From Massilia sp. UMI-21 (GTDB lineage: Bacteria > Pseudomonadota > Gammaproteobacteria > Burkholderiales > Burkholderiaceae_D): a stretch of DNA of 64,000 nucleotides. Positions 1 through 8,859 of this stretch are shown in pieces. The stretch covers positions 4,154,001 to 4,218,000 of the forward strand of contig CP063848.1 in NCBI GenBank assembly GCA_015277795.1, given 5' to 3'. The first letter of the stretch is position 1; each line of letters starts with the position of its first letter. Below the pieces are notes generated by a model. It was not told where the DNA came from and searched no databases. It saw only the letters and a list, made by a program, of their open reading frames with translations. The position numbers and the translations under genes are program-made.

Positions 1-1686
1 CTGATCCTCGCGCCGCGCGGGCGCGATGCCGATGTCATGTGCTCGGTACTGGCGCAGGACGACGCGGCCTGCGGCGTGATCGCGGACTTTGCCGGCCTCG
101 CCGCCGCCATCGCCGAGGGCGCCGGCATGGCCATCGTCGCCGAAGAGGCGCTGCACGGCGTCGACCTGGTCCCCCTGCATGCCTGGCTGGCGGCGCAGGA
201 ACCGTGGTCCGACTTCCCCTTCGTGATCCTGCTCGGCAAGGCGGTCGGCCCGGCGGCCGCCAGCACGCGTGCCCGGCTGGAAGAGCTGGGCAACATCATC
301 CTGCTCGAACGCCCGCTCAATGCGCAAACCCTGCGCAGCGCCGCTGTCTCCGCGCTGCGCGCGCGCCGGCGCCAATACCAGGCGCGCGACCTGCTGGCCG
401 AGAGCGCGCGCACGGCGGCGCACCTGCAGCAAAGCCAGCAGGCCCTGCTTTCGCTCAACGAAACCCTGGAGTCGCGCATCGAGGAGCGTACCCGCGCGCT
501 GGCCGGGGCCAACGACCGCCTGATGAACGAGGTGATCGAGCGCGAGCGGGTGCAGCAGGCGATGGTGCAGTTCCAGAAGATGGAAGCGGTCGGCCGCCTC
601 ACCGGCGGCATAGCCCACGACTTCAACAACCTGCTCAATGTGGTCCAGGGCAGCATGGACCTGATCTTGCTGCTGTCGAAAGACGAGGTGGCGCGCCAGC
701 GCGCCGAGATCGCACGCCGCGCCTGCCAGCGCGGCGGCAAGCTGACCAGCCAGCTGCTGGCCTTTGCCCGCAACCAGAACCTCGACCTGCGCCCGGCCGG
801 CGTGTCCGAGCTGTTCGACGGCGTGCGCGAACTGGTCGCGACCTCGGTCGGATCGCGCATCGCGCTGCGCTTCGAGGTCGAGCCGGACTGCGCGCGCGTG
901 TTCGCGGACGCCAACCAGATGGAGATGGCGCTGCTGAACCTGGCCATCAATGCGCGCGACGCCATGGGCGACAGCGGCCAGCTCCTGTTCCAGGCCGGGA
1001 ACGCGCCGCCCCCGGACGGCCTGCTGCCGGCCGGCGACTACGTGCGCATCGCGGTCACCGACAACGGCCCGGGCATGGCGCCCGAACTGGTCGCCAAGGT
1101 GTTCGAGCCCTTCTTCACCACCAAGGCGGTCGGCAAGGGCACCGGGCTGGGCCTGAGCCAGGTATACGGCATGGCGCAGCAGTCGGGCGGCGCGGCGCGC
1201 ATCCTGAGCCAGCCGGGCGCCGGCACCACGGTCGAGATCTGGCTGCGTGCCTGGGATGGCGGCGGCGTCGACGCCGTCCCCGTGCCGGCCGCCGTCCCGG
1301 TGGCGGGCAAGGCTTTCCGCATCCTGGTGGTCGAGGACGACAACTTCGTGCGCGAATCGATGGTGCTGTCGCTGGAGGCGTTCGGGCACGCGGTCACCCA
1401 GGCCGCCGACGGCGAGGCGGCCCTGCGCGAACTGCGGCGCGCACGCCCGGACCTGATCATCACCGATTACCTGATGCCCGGGATTACCGGGGCGGAACTG
1501 ATGCTGCGGGCACGCGAGGTCTTCCCCGGCATACCGATGATCATCGCCACCGGCTACGCCGACATGCATGCGATCGACGAGGTGCTGGGCGACGACATCC
1601 TGCTGCGCAAGCCCTTCCAGCTGGCCGAACTGGCGCGCAGCGTCGAGCGTGCGCTCGGCCGCGGCGAGCCGTCCGTATCGAGCTGA
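1..1686 (+). CDS. Hybrid sensor histidine kinase/response regulator (5' end outside window)
   Basis: Cytoplasmic-looking hybrid kinase. The frame is open from the first base, so the true start lies upstream; ATG 37 is only the first internal Met. In order: a receiver-like N-terminal region ending in LLERPLNAQTLRSA, a coiled-coil linker, a HisKA domain with phosphoacceptor His in GGIAHDFNNLL, a HATPase domain with N box NLAINARDAM, DNGPGM and GTGLGLSQVYGM, and a C-terminal receiver with acidic pocket VVEDDN and phosphoacceptor Asp in IITDYLMPG. No membrane segment is visible. The HDFNNLL type of H box is typical of PAS/receiver-fed hybrid kinases common in Burkholderiales. The signal and the output partner are unknown. 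Confidence 0.9.
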   Translation: MILAPRGRDADVMCSVLAQDDAACGVIADFAGLAAAIAEGAGMAIVAEEALHGVDLVPLHAWLAAQEPWSDFPFVILLGKAVGPAAASTRARLEELGNIILLERPLNAQTLRSAAVSALRARRRQYQARDLLAESARTAAHLQQSQQALLSLNETLESRIEERTRALAGANDRLMNEVIERERVQQAMVQFQKMEAVGRLTGGIAHDFNNLLNVVQGSMDLILLLSKDEVARQRAEIARRACQRGGKLTSQLLAFARNQNLDLRPAGVSELFDGVRELVATSVGSRIALRFEVEPDCARVFADANQMEMALLNLAINARDAMGDSGQLLFQAGNAPPPDGLLPAGDYVRIAVTDNGPGMAPELVAKVFEPFFTTKAVGKGTGLGLSQVYGMAQQSGGAARILSQPGAGTTVEIWLRAWDGGGVDAVPVPAAVPVAGKAFRILVVEDDNFVRESMVLSLEAFGHAVTQAADGEAALRELRRARPDLIITDYLMPGITGAELMLRAREVFPGIPMIIATGYADMHAIDEVLGDDILLRKPFQLAELARSVERALGRGEPSVSS

Positions 1687-1757
1687 ACGCCCCCCAGGAC
1701 GACTCTGTGCCACACTTTGCGCATCACCACGTGGACCATGTCATCCGGGAGCGCATC

Positions 1758-1984
<227 letters not shown>

Positions 1985-1985
<1 letters not shown>

Positions 1986-2083
1986 TGTTCCTGTTCTTTT
2001 CCAACAGACTCGGCTGCCTCGGCTCGATCCTGGTCTCGGTCGTGCTGACGCTGGTCCTCCTGCTGATCTTCGGCGTGCTGTAA
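1985..2083 (+). CDS. 32-residue membrane peptide
   Basis: Tiny protein starting MFLFFSNRLGCLGS and then a single hydrophobic segment ILVSVVLTLVLLLIFGVL reaching the C terminus. It fits one transmembrane helix with a short positively charged N-terminal part. Its ATG overlaps the TGA of the glutamine-rich gene (TGATG), so ribosomes finishing that gene could restart here. The CLGS(I/L) plus one-helix arrangement resembles short conserved proteins of Burkholderiales, but I cannot name a family. It is too short for routine gene callers. Confidence 0.6.
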
Positions 2084-2090
2084 AAACGCC

Positions 2091-2354
2091 CTACTTCTCC
2101 AGCGAGCGGACGTGGGCCAGGACCTCGTCCTCGCGTCCCTCGCCCACCGCTTCGGCGGCGCTCTTGCCGCCGAACGCTCCCTGCGCTTCGTTCATCCAGG
2201 CGCTTGCCGCCTCGTCGCTGCCGACGATGCCGCGCACCGCGTGCATCACCGTGTAGTAGGCCTGCGCCTTGCGCGACTGCTGGTCGAAGCGTTCCTTCAG
2301 GGCGGCGAAAGCATCCGGCTCGAGCGCGGACTTGGTCGGTTCATCTGCGGCCAT
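2091..2354 (-). CDS. DUF2384 (MbcA/ParS/Xre toxin-binding-like) orphan protein
   Basis: 87 residues. The C-terminal half (WMNEAQGAFGGKSAAEAV...VLAHVRSLEK) has the pattern W-x6-8-(L/F)GG-(K/R)-(S/T)-x2-E-x-(L/V)...V...L of the DUF2384 toxin-binding domain found in Xre/MbcA/ParS antitoxins. The N-terminal half is helical and has no clear DNA-binding HTH. The start at 2354 has AAGGAG upstream, located at the 3' end of the preceding transporter gene; only 11 bases separate the two genes, so they are probably cotranscribed. No RES-family toxin gene is adjacent, so a working toxin-antitoxin pair is not supported. The family call is moderately sure; the role is unknown. Confidence 0.75.
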   Translation of the reverse strand: MAADEPTKSALEPDAFAALKERFDQQSRKAQAYYTVMHAVRGIVGSDEAASAWMNEAQGAFGGKSAAEAVGEGREDEVLAHVRSLEK

Positions 2355-2365
2355 GCTCGTGCTCC

Positions 2366-3493
2366 TTATTTGGTGACGCTCAGGAGCGAACGCTTGCCGC
2401 CCTTGAACGAATACAGGGTGATGGTGCCGTCGCGGATGTCGCCGCGCGCATCGAAAGCGATCGGGCCGGTAACGCCCTGGTGCTCGATTTTCGCGAGCAC
2501 CGGCAGGTACTTCGCCGGCTGCGACGAACCGGCCTTGGCCATCGCCTCGGCCATCGTCATCACGGCGTCGTAGGCATACGGCGCATTGATCTGGACGTCG
2601 ATGCCGAAGCGCTTCCTGTAGTCGGCGCGGAACCTGTCCATGGCGGCCTTGGCCTGGCCCTGCACGCCGCCCGCTTCCGCGCATACCACCTGACCATCAA
2701 GCATGGTGCCGCCGGAGAGCTTGTGGATCTCGTCCGAGCAGATGCCGTCGCCGCCCATCATGCGCACGTTCATGCCGAGCTGCTTCATCTGGCGCAGCAT
2801 CGGGCCGGCGGTGGCGCTCATGCCGCCGAAGAAGACCAGGTCCGGCCTGGTGGCGCGGATGCGCGTGATGATGGCCGAAAAATCGGTCGCCTTGTCGTTG
2901 GTGAACTCGCGCGCCACCACCTTGCCGCCCTGGCCTTGCAGGCTGCGCGCGAACTCCGTGACCAGGCCCTGGCCGTAGGCGGTGCGGTCGTCGACCACGG
3001 CCACGCGCTTGACTCCCATGCTGCCAATGGCGTAGCGGCCCAGCGCCTGGCCCAGCTGCACGTCGTTGGCCACCACCCGGAAGCTGGTGTCGAATCCCTG
3101 GCGGGTGTACATCGGCGAAGTCGAGGAAGGCGAGATCTGCGGGATGCCGGCCGCATGGTAGATCTTCGAGGCCGGGATGGTGGTGCCCGAGGTCTCATGG
3201 CCGACCATGCCGTTGATCCTGGCATCGACCAGTTTCTGCGCCACCGCGGTGGCCTGCTTCGGCTCGCCGCCGTCGTCCTCGGCCACCAGCACGAAGCGGA
3301 CCTTCTTGCCGCCGATGACGGCGCCCCTGGCGTTGAGCGCCTCGATCGCCATGCGCGCACCGTTCTCGGTGTCCTTGCCGAAGTAGGCCACCGGGCCGGT
3401 CACGGCGGCCGCATGGCCGATCTTTACCACTTCCTGGGCCGAGGCCACACCCGCCAGGGCAAGGCTGGCCAGCAGGACTGCTTGCTTCTTCAT
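2366..3493 (-). CDS. Branched-chain amino acid ABC transporter substrate-binding protein
   Basis: 375 residues with a signal peptide (MKKQAVLLASLALAGVASA, cleavage likely after ASA) and the periplasmic binding protein type 1 fold of the LivJ/LivK family: IGHAAAVTGPVAYFGKDTENG near the mature N terminus, then GHETSGTTIPAS and SPSSTSPMYT in the ligand cleft. Length is normal for LivJ-like proteins. The start has GAGGA eight bases upstream. No livHMGF permease or ATPase genes adjoin it, so it must work with a transporter encoded elsewhere. Leu/Ile/Val is the family default; other amino acids or related solutes are possible. Confidence 0.93.
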   Translation of the reverse strand: MKKQAVLLASLALAGVASAQEVVKIGHAAAVTGPVAYFGKDTENGARMAIEALNARGAVIGGKKVRFVLVAEDDGGEPKQATAVAQKLVDARINGMVGHETSGTTIPASKIYHAAGIPQISPSSTSPMYTRQGFDTSFRVVANDVQLGQALGRYAIGSMGVKRVAVVDDRTAYGQGLVTEFARSLQGQGGKVVAREFTNDKATDFSAIITRIRATRPDLVFFGGMSATAGPMLRQMKQLGMNVRMMGGDGICSDEIHKLSGGTMLDGQVVCAEAGGVQGQAKAAMDRFRADYRKRFGIDVQINAPYAYDAVMTMAEAMAKAGSSQPAKYLPVLAKIEHQGVTGPIAFDARGDIRDGTITLYSFKGGKRSLLSVTK

Positions 3494-3715
3494 GATTCCT
3501 CGTCTATATCCGGTCGGGGCAACGGCCCCGGGCAAAAAGGGCATTCTACCGGTACCGGGCGCGGCCTGCCGGACGCCGGCAAGGCCAAGGTGACAATTGG
3601 AGAGAATCAAAGGGGCAAAACGCTTGTATGCTCCCCGCCTTGCACAAGAACGAGAGGGGCCGGCTGCGCCGAGCATCCCTCCGGCATCACGGAGAACACC
3701 ATCTTTATCCTCGCC

Positions 3716-4045
3716 ATGCGACCTGCCCGCCTTGCGGCAGACGCCCTGCTGTCCTGCACGCTTGCCCTTGCGCTTGCACCGGCACAGGCCCACCAACCGG
3801 CACCGCGCCACCCGCCCCATCCCTGCGCCTCCGGGCAATCCTGCCCGGCCGCGAGCGCCGCTGCGCGTCCGCGTCCCGGCGCCAGGCAAACGGCCGAATG
3901 CGCTCTCCTGCGCGCCGCCATCATGGAATCGGAACATCCCGCGCGGCGCGCCAGCGGCGAGATGATGGAAGCGGTGCAGCAAGACCTGTCGATCCTGCGC
4001 AGGCGCTACCGCAAGCTGGGCTGCGCGACCGCCGCCCGTGCTTGA
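3716..4045 (+). CDS. Small secreted protein with two cysteines
   Basis: 109 residues. It has a signal peptide (MRPARLAADALLSCTLALALAPAQA, cleavage likely after AQA), a His/Pro-rich linker, then a helical segment running from AECALLRAAIMESEHPARR to LRRRYRKLGC. A Cys near the start of the helical part and one near its end could form a disulfide. The layout (C-x2-L...I...RR.Y..LGC) resembles a class of short periplasmic proteins often seen in Oxalobacteraceae, with no assigned function. No strong Shine-Dalgarno is visible, so the start rests on the signal peptide. Confidence 0.6.
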   Translation: MRPARLAADALLSCTLALALAPAQAHQPAPRHPPHPCASGQSCPAASAAARPRPGARQTAECALLRAAIMESEHPARRASGEMMEAVQQDLSILRRRYRKLGCATAARA

Positions 4046-4108
4046 GAACCGCAAGCAAAGGCGCGGGTCAGGGCGATTGCTCGCATACCAGGCGCCTCGA
4101 TGGATGTC

Positions 4109-4144
4109 GTAGGGTGGGCGGGTCTTCCCGCCCACGCGTCCAGC
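4109..4144. repeat. Intergenic palindromic repeat, copy A (half element)
   Basis: GTAGGGTGGGCGGG-TCTT-CCCGCCCACGCGTCC: a perfect 9-bp stem with a 4-base loop, starting with the GTAGGGTGGGC motif shared with copies B to E. A degenerate second half may follow to about 4195. Confidence 0.8.
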
Positions 4145-4255
4145 TCCCGGATGCGTAGTGGCAGATCGGATGGGATGTGAACCCCAGCCTACGCCAAGCG
4201 CAGGCGCGCTACGCCGCCGCGCCGACATCGGTGCTGGCCGGCCGCGCCGCCCGAC

Positions 4256-5635
4256 TCAGGCGGCCGGCTGCCTGAAGCTGACCGTGGCCGCCAGGCCGCC
4301 CAGGCGTTCGGACCGGCCGAGGATGAGCGTGGCGTGATGGCGTTCGGCGATCGCCTTGATGATCGCCAGCCCCAACCCGCTGCCGGCCGCCTCGCTGCCG
4401 GCCACCCGGTAGAAGCGGTCGAACACGCGCTCGCGCTCTTCCGGCGGGATGCCGGGGCCGCTGTCCTCGACCGTCACGGTGATCGTGCCGGCATCGTTAC
4501 GCACCGAGATGTCGGCGGTGCCGCCGGCCGGGGTGTACTTGATCGCATTGTCGACCAGGTTGCGCAGCAGGATGTGCAGCGCGTCCGGCTGCCCTTCCAC
4601 CACGGCCGGGTCGGCGTGCTGGATGCCCACGTCCACGCCCTTGGCCGCGGCCACCCCGGCCAGGTCGGCCACGGTGCGGCGCGCCAGCTCGGCCAGGTCG
4701 ACCGGGCGGCCGGCGGCGCTGGTGGCGGCGGCCTCCTGGCGCGCCAGCACCAGGAGCTGCTCGACCAGGCGGGTGGCGCGGTCAATGCCGGCGGTCAGGC
4801 GCGACACCGCCAGCTTGCGCGCCTCCGGCGTGTCGGCGCGGTCCAGGCTTTGTGCCTGCAGGCGCAGCGCCGCCAGCGGCGTGCGCAGTTCGTGCGCGGC
4901 GTCGGCCACGAAGGTCTGCTGGGCGTCGAAGGCGGTCTTCACGCGTCCGAACAGCAGATTCAGTTCCTGCACCAGCGGCCGCACCTCGTCGGGCAGGCCG
5001 GCCTCGGACACCGGCGACAGGTCGTCGGCCTGGCGCGACGCCACCTGCGAACGCACCCGCGCCACCGGATCGAGCGAGCCGCTCACCACCCACCACACGA
5101 CCAGCATCAGGATCGGCATCATCACCGCGATCGGGCCGAGGGTGCGCAGCGCCAGGTTGCCCGCCATGTTGCGGCGCACCGCCAGGTCCTGGGCCACCTG
5201 CACCGTCTGGTTCTCGGTCTGGATCGAGAACACGCGGTACACGGTGTTGTTGGCCTTGACGTTGGAGAAGCCGAGCACGGCGCGCTGCGGCAGCTTGGCG
5301 CGCGAGACGCTGTGGAAGACCTGCACGCCGTCGGGCGACCACATCTGCACCACCATGTCGTCGCTGCCGCTCCCGCCCTGGGCGGCGGCGCCCTCGTTGC
5401 GGGCCTCCAGGCGGCGCTGCGCCTCGGTGTTCGACAGCGGCGTGCCCGAGCGCAGCGACAGCGCCATCTGCTGCATGTGGTAGTCGAAGATCTGGTCGGC
5501 GTCGTGCAGCGCCGTGCGGTAGGCGATCGATGCCTGCGCCAGCGCCGCGATGGTGATCGCCGCCAGCAGGTACCACAACAGGCGTCCGCGCAGCGAGTGT
5601 GTCACGGTGGTCCTGAGCCGGGGCCCGAATTTCAT
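4256..5635 (-). CDS. Two-component sensor histidine kinase (TctE/QseC type)
   Basis: 459 residues, inner-membrane sensor. A transmembrane helix (LLWYLLAAITIAALAQASIA) is followed by a periplasmic region of ~125 residues, a second helix (IAVMMPILMLVVWWVVSG), a HAMP-like linker, HisKA with phosphoacceptor His in ADAAHELRTPLAAL, and HATPase with NLVDNAIKY, EDSGPGIP and GSGLGLAI. The N-terminal half fits the 2CSK_N type seen in TctE/QseC kinases. Its ATG overlaps the TGA of the upstream response regulator (ATGA), so the pair is translationally coupled. The DegQ-type protease gene upstream suggests an envelope or periplasmic signal, by context only. Confidence 0.93.
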   Translation of the reverse strand: MKFGPRLRTTVTHSLRGRLLWYLLAAITIAALAQASIAYRTALHDADQIFDYHMQQMALSLRSGTPLSNTEAQRRLEARNEGAAAQGGSGSDDMVVQMWSPDGVQVFHSVSRAKLPQRAVLGFSNVKANNTVYRVFSIQTENQTVQVAQDLAVRRNMAGNLALRTLGPIAVMMPILMLVVWWVVSGSLDPVARVRSQVASRQADDLSPVSEAGLPDEVRPLVQELNLLFGRVKTAFDAQQTFVADAAHELRTPLAALRLQAQSLDRADTPEARKLAVSRLTAGIDRATRLVEQLLVLARQEAAATSAAGRPVDLAELARRTVADLAGVAAAKGVDVGIQHADPAVVEGQPDALHILLRNLVDNAIKYTPAGGTADISVRNDAGTITVTVEDSGPGIPPEERERVFDRFYRVAGSEAAGSGLGLAIIKAIAERHHATLILGRSERLGGLAATVSFRQPAA

Positions 5636-6294
5636 GCCTTCGGCACCATGTAGCCGACGCCGCGCACGTTCTGGATCAGGTCGCTGCCGAGCTTCTTGCG
5701 CAGGCCGTGGATATAGACCTCGACCGCGTTGCTGGAGACTTCGTCGCGCCAGCTGTACAGCTTTTCTTCCAGCTGGGCGCGCGACAGCACGGCGCCGGGC
5801 CGGGCCACCAGGGCTTCCAGCACGGCCCACTCGCGCGCCGACAGCGCGACCTGGGTGCCGTCCACCATGACCTCGCGGGTGGCGGGATTGACCGTGATGT
5901 TCTTGTATTCGAAGATGGGTTCGGCGCGCCCGGCGGCGCGCCGCAGCAGCGCGCGGATGCGCGCCAGCAGTTCGTCGAGATCGTAGGGCTTGAGCACGTA
6001 GTCGTCGGCGCCGGCATCCAGGCCGGCGATGCGCTGGGCCACCGAATCGCGCGCGGTGGCGACCAGCACCGGAGTGCGGTCCTTGCGCGAGCGCATCGAG
6101 CGCAGCACATCCAGCCCGTCCTTGCGCGGCAGGCCAAGGTCGAGCAGGACCAGGTCGTAGTTCTGGTTCTGCATCAGGGCCGTGTCGGCCATTTCGCCGT
6201 CCTTGACCCAGTCGACGGCGTAGTGCTCGGCCCGCAAGAGGTCGAGCACTACTTCGCCGATCATCGTATCGTCTTCCACCAGCAGTAGCCGCAT
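5632..6294 (-). CDS. OmpR/QseB-family response regulator
   Basis: 220 residues: an N-terminal receiver (VEDD acidic pair, phosphoacceptor Asp in LVLLDLGLPRKDG, Lys in VLKPYDLDELLAR) and a C-terminal winged-helix DNA-binding domain (LSAREWAVLEAL...VEVYIHGLRKKLG...VRGVGYMV). The length is exactly usual for the QseB/PmrA/TctD group. It is cognate to the kinase that starts on its stop codon. A strong dyad (GAGTAT...ATACTC) lies 30-56 bases before the start and may be its own binding site. Confidence 0.95.
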   Translation of the reverse strand: MRLLLVEDDTMIGEVVLDLLRAEHYAVDWVKDGEMADTALMQNQNYDLVLLDLGLPRKDGLDVLRSMRSRKDRTPVLVATARDSVAQRIAGLDAGADDYVLKPYDLDELLARIRALLRRAAGRAEPIFEYKNITVNPATREVMVDGTQVALSAREWAVLEALVARPGAVLSRAQLEEKLYSWRDEVSSNAVEVYIHGLRKKLGSDLIQNVRGVGYMVPKA

Positions 6295-6323
6295 GAATTC
6301 CCCGTTCTTGAAACCGTGCTAAT

Positions 6324-6350
6324 GAGTATATGAAATTTTTTCACATACTC
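6324..6350 (-). promoter_or_regulatory. Dyad between protease gene and response-regulator gene
   Basis: GAGTAT-A-TGAAA-TTT-TTTCA-C-ATACTC, arms pairing at 11 of 12 positions. It lies in the 77-base gap downstream of the DegQ-type gene and upstream of the regulator start. No T-run follows on the minus strand, so an autoregulatory operator is as likely as a terminator. Confidence 0.45.
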
Positions 6351-6371
6351 GGTGGAGGACGCGACGCTTCC

Positions 6372-7898
6372 TTAACCAATCCGCACCGGAATGAAGATTC
6401 TGTCACTCCCGCGCTGGATCAGCAAGGCCACCGACTTGCTGGCTTTCGCCACCATGTCGCGGACCTGGCCGACCGAGTTCACCGGACGGCCGTTAACCGA
6501 CACCAGTACGTCGCCAGGCTGCACGCCGGCAATCGCGGCCGCGCCCCGCGCATCCTCGATCACCAGGCCCGATGCGATGCCGCTCTCGCGACGCTCGATC
6601 GGCTCCAGCGGGCGCAGGGCCAGCCCCAGCTTGGCGCCGGTGTCCTGGTTCGACACCAGCTCTTGCTGCGGCGCGCGCTTGCCCTTGTCGTTGGCGTCGC
6701 CCAGGGTCGCGTCGACGCGCACCAGCTTGCCGTCGCGCCAGACGTCGAGCGCCACCCGCGCGCCCGGCTTGGACAGCGAGACGGTGCTGGACAGGTCACC
6801 CGGCGACACGATCGGCTGGCCGTTGATGCTGCGCACGATGTCGCCCGACTTCAGGCCGGCGCGTTCGGCCGGGCCGCCTTGTTCGACGCTGGAAATCAGC
6901 GCGCCCCCCGGCGTATCGAGACGGAAGGAGTCGGCAAAGGCCTGGCCGACTTCCTGTACCGCCACGCCCAGCTTGGCGTGCTGCACCTTACCGGTGGTCA
7001 TGATCTGGTCCTTGATCTTGACCGCGACGTCGATCGGGATCGAGAACGACAGGCCCTGGTAGCCGCCGGTCTGGCTGTAGATCTGCGAGTTGATGCCCAC
7101 CACTTCGCCGCGGGTGTTGAACAGGGGGCCGCCCGAGTTGCCGGGGTTGACCGCCACGTCGGTCTGGATGAAGGGCACCTGGCCGTCGTCCAGGTTACGG
7201 CCGGTGGCGCTCACCACGCCGGCGGTGACGGTGCTCTCGAGGCCATACGGCGAACCGATGGCCAGCACCCACTCGCCCGGCAGCAGCTTGCGCGACGTGC
7301 CGATCGGCGCCACCGGCAGGTTCTTGGCGTCGATCTTCAGCACGGCCACGTCGGTGCGCGGGTCGGAGCCGACGACCTTGGCGCGGTACTCGCGGCGGTC
7401 CTGCAGCTTGACGGTGACTTCGTCGGCGCCCTGCACGACGTGGGCATTGGTCAGGATGACGCCGTCCGGGCTTACGATGAAGCCCGATCCGGCGCCGAAA
7501 ACGGGCGCTCCACGTCCGCCGCCACCATGGCGCGGGTCCTGGAACTGTCGGAAGAATTCATAGAACGGGTGGCGCGGGTCGAGTTCCGGCACGTTGCCGC
7601 GGCTGGCGGTCTTGGTGCTGCCGACGACGCGGATGTTCACCACCGCCTTGCCGTTGGCGGCGGCGATGCGGGTGAAATCGGGCAGGGTCACCGTGGCGGC
7701 CGGCGCGGGCGCCGCGGCGGGCGCGGGCGCAGGGGCGGCGACAGGCGCCGGCGCCGCTGCCGCAGCCGCGGTTTCGGCTGCTGCGTTGTTATGATTGACT
7801 GCAAGCGCACCGACCGCTCCGCCGACGACGCCCGCGGTACACAAGGCCAGCGTGAGTCGTTTGGCAGTGATGGCAGTGACGGCAGCTTCGTTACGCAT
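6372..7898 (-). CDS. Do/DegQ-type periplasmic serine endoprotease
   Basis: 508 residues. An N-terminal signal anchor (TLALCTAGVVGGAVGALAV) is followed by an Ala/Pro-rich linker of ~40 residues, a trypsin-like domain with the triad His in TNAHVV, Asp in RTDVAVLKID and Ser in NPGNSGGPL, then two PDZ domains (around GGALISSVEQGGPAERAG and GLVIEDARGAAAIAGVQPGD). This is the DegP/DegQ/MucD layout for protein quality control in the periplasm. The low-complexity linker after the anchor is longer than in E. coli DegQ. It lies 77 bases upstream of the regulator/kinase pair on the same strand and may be cotranscribed with it. Confidence 0.95.
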   Translation of the reverse strand: MRNEAAVTAITAKRLTLALCTAGVVGGAVGALAVNHNNAAAETAAAAAAPAPVAAPAPAPAAAPAPAATVTLPDFTRIAAANGKAVVNIRVVGSTKTASRGNVPELDPRHPFYEFFRQFQDPRHGGGGRGAPVFGAGSGFIVSPDGVILTNAHVVQGADEVTVKLQDRREYRAKVVGSDPRTDVAVLKIDAKNLPVAPIGTSRKLLPGEWVLAIGSPYGLESTVTAGVVSATGRNLDDGQVPFIQTDVAVNPGNSGGPLFNTRGEVVGINSQIYSQTGGYQGLSFSIPIDVAVKIKDQIMTTGKVQHAKLGVAVQEVGQAFADSFRLDTPGGALISSVEQGGPAERAGLKSGDIVRSINGQPIVSPGDLSSTVSLSKPGARVALDVWRDGKLVRVDATLGDANDKGKRAPQQELVSNQDTGAKLGLALRPLEPIERRESGIASGLVIEDARGAAAIAGVQPGDVLVSVNGRPVNSVGQVRDMVAKASKSVALLIQRGSDRIFIPVRIG

Positions 7899-8057
7899 GT
7901 ATGTGCTCCTGGTGAAAAATGGTTGACCGATGATGTTGTCTATCGATGGGCATAGTTTCCCAAAGCTGGCTTAGACCATACTTAAGCTCGCAACTTCTGG
8001 CCTAGCGTGGTTCGGGCGCGTAGCCGGCTCGGCCGACCACCCTGCCACCCCATCGTC

Positions 8058-8083
8058 AAAAAGGGCGCCCCGCGGGACGCCCT
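8058..8083 (-). terminator. Rho-independent terminator after hsp20
   Basis: Read on the minus strand: AGGGCG, a 10-base loop region, CGCCCT, then a run of T. It is about 40 bases after the hsp20 stop codon. Confidence 0.7.
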
Positions 8084-8121
8084 CTCTCAAGCTACTTCTC
8101 TGTACTCAGGCGTCCGGCGCC

Positions 8122-8577
8122 TCAGGCGGCGCGCTGCTCCAGGGTCTGGACGTTGGAGGCGGCGCCGGCGGCGTCGCCGATGGCGATCTTGCGCGGCTTG
8201 AACGCTTCCGGCACTTCGCGCACCAGTTCGATGGTGAGCATGCCGTTGTCGAACGATGCGGCGGTGACCTTCACGTGGTTCGCCAGCTGGAAGCGCTGTT
8301 CGAAATCGCGCGCCGCGATGCCGCGGTGCAGGAAGGTACGCCCGGTGTCGTCCTTCTGCTTGCGGCCGGTGACGTGCAGGCTGTCACGCTCGGTCACGAT
8401 TTCCACTTCGTCGCGGGTGAAGCCGGCCAGGGCCATCACGATGCGGTAGTTGTCTTCGCTCACCAGTTCGATGTTGTACGGCGGGTAGCTCGGCTCGCCG
8501 CGCTGCTCGAGCAGGCTGGCCAGGCGATCGAAACCGATGGCGGAACGGTACAGGGGAGTCAGGTCGAAAGTACGCAT
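8122..8577 (-). CDS. Hsp20/alpha-crystallin small heat-shock protein (IbpA type)
   Basis: 151 residues. The N terminus MRTFDLTPLYRSAIGFDRLASLL matches the IbpA/IbpB start. The alpha-crystallin domain spans about 36-125 (YNIELVSEDNYRIVMALAGF ... GIAARDFEQRFQLANHVKV ... GMLTIELVREVPE), followed by the C-terminal KPRKIAI, which holds the I-x-I motif used in oligomer assembly. It acts as a cytoplasmic holdase that keeps unfolded proteins ready for refolding by DnaK/ClpB. This start is chosen over an upstream in-frame ATG at 8655 because of AAGGA eight bases away and family length. A sigma32-like promoter lies ~70 bases upstream. Confidence 0.95.
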   Translation of the reverse strand: MRTFDLTPLYRSAIGFDRLASLLEQRGEPSYPPYNIELVSEDNYRIVMALAGFTRDEVEIVTERDSLHVTGRKQKDDTGRTFLHRGIAARDFEQRFQLANHVKVTAASFDNGMLTIELVREVPEAFKPRKIAIGDAAGAASNVQTLEQRAA

Positions 8578-8643
8578 GGTGGATATCCTTGTAAAGTGAA
8601 GCGATATGTTGCCGGACCTCATCGTGAGCATCCGGTGAGTCCA

Positions 8644-8672
8644 ATCTAGTGCCATGCCAATGCACTTTCAAG
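8644..8672 (-). promoter_or_regulatory. Sigma32-like heat-shock promoter of hsp20
   Basis: Minus strand: CTTGAAA (exact match to the sigma32 -35 element), 14-base spacer, CACTAGAT as a weaker version of the CCCCATNT -10 element. The position, ~70 bases before the hsp20 start, fits. Confidence 0.55.
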
Positions 8673-8859
8673 GCATACGAAATACGTATTTTTAAGGTAT
8701 TTTGCAAATTTTATTTGCACTTCGCTGACTCTTGAATAATTGCCCCAAGCACTGCATTTACGCGGTTTGTCCTGCCCGTCGATCGTGCTCTTTGCTGCTG
8801 GCACGCAAGCACGCCGGATTTGCGTTAAGGTGAGCGGCCTCGTCCCCAGCCCCGACCTC

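Noticed and set aside
2091..2354. Toxin-antitoxin module at the DUF2384 gene
   Set aside because: No RES-domain toxin or other partner adjoins it; the neighbour is a periplasmic binding protein.
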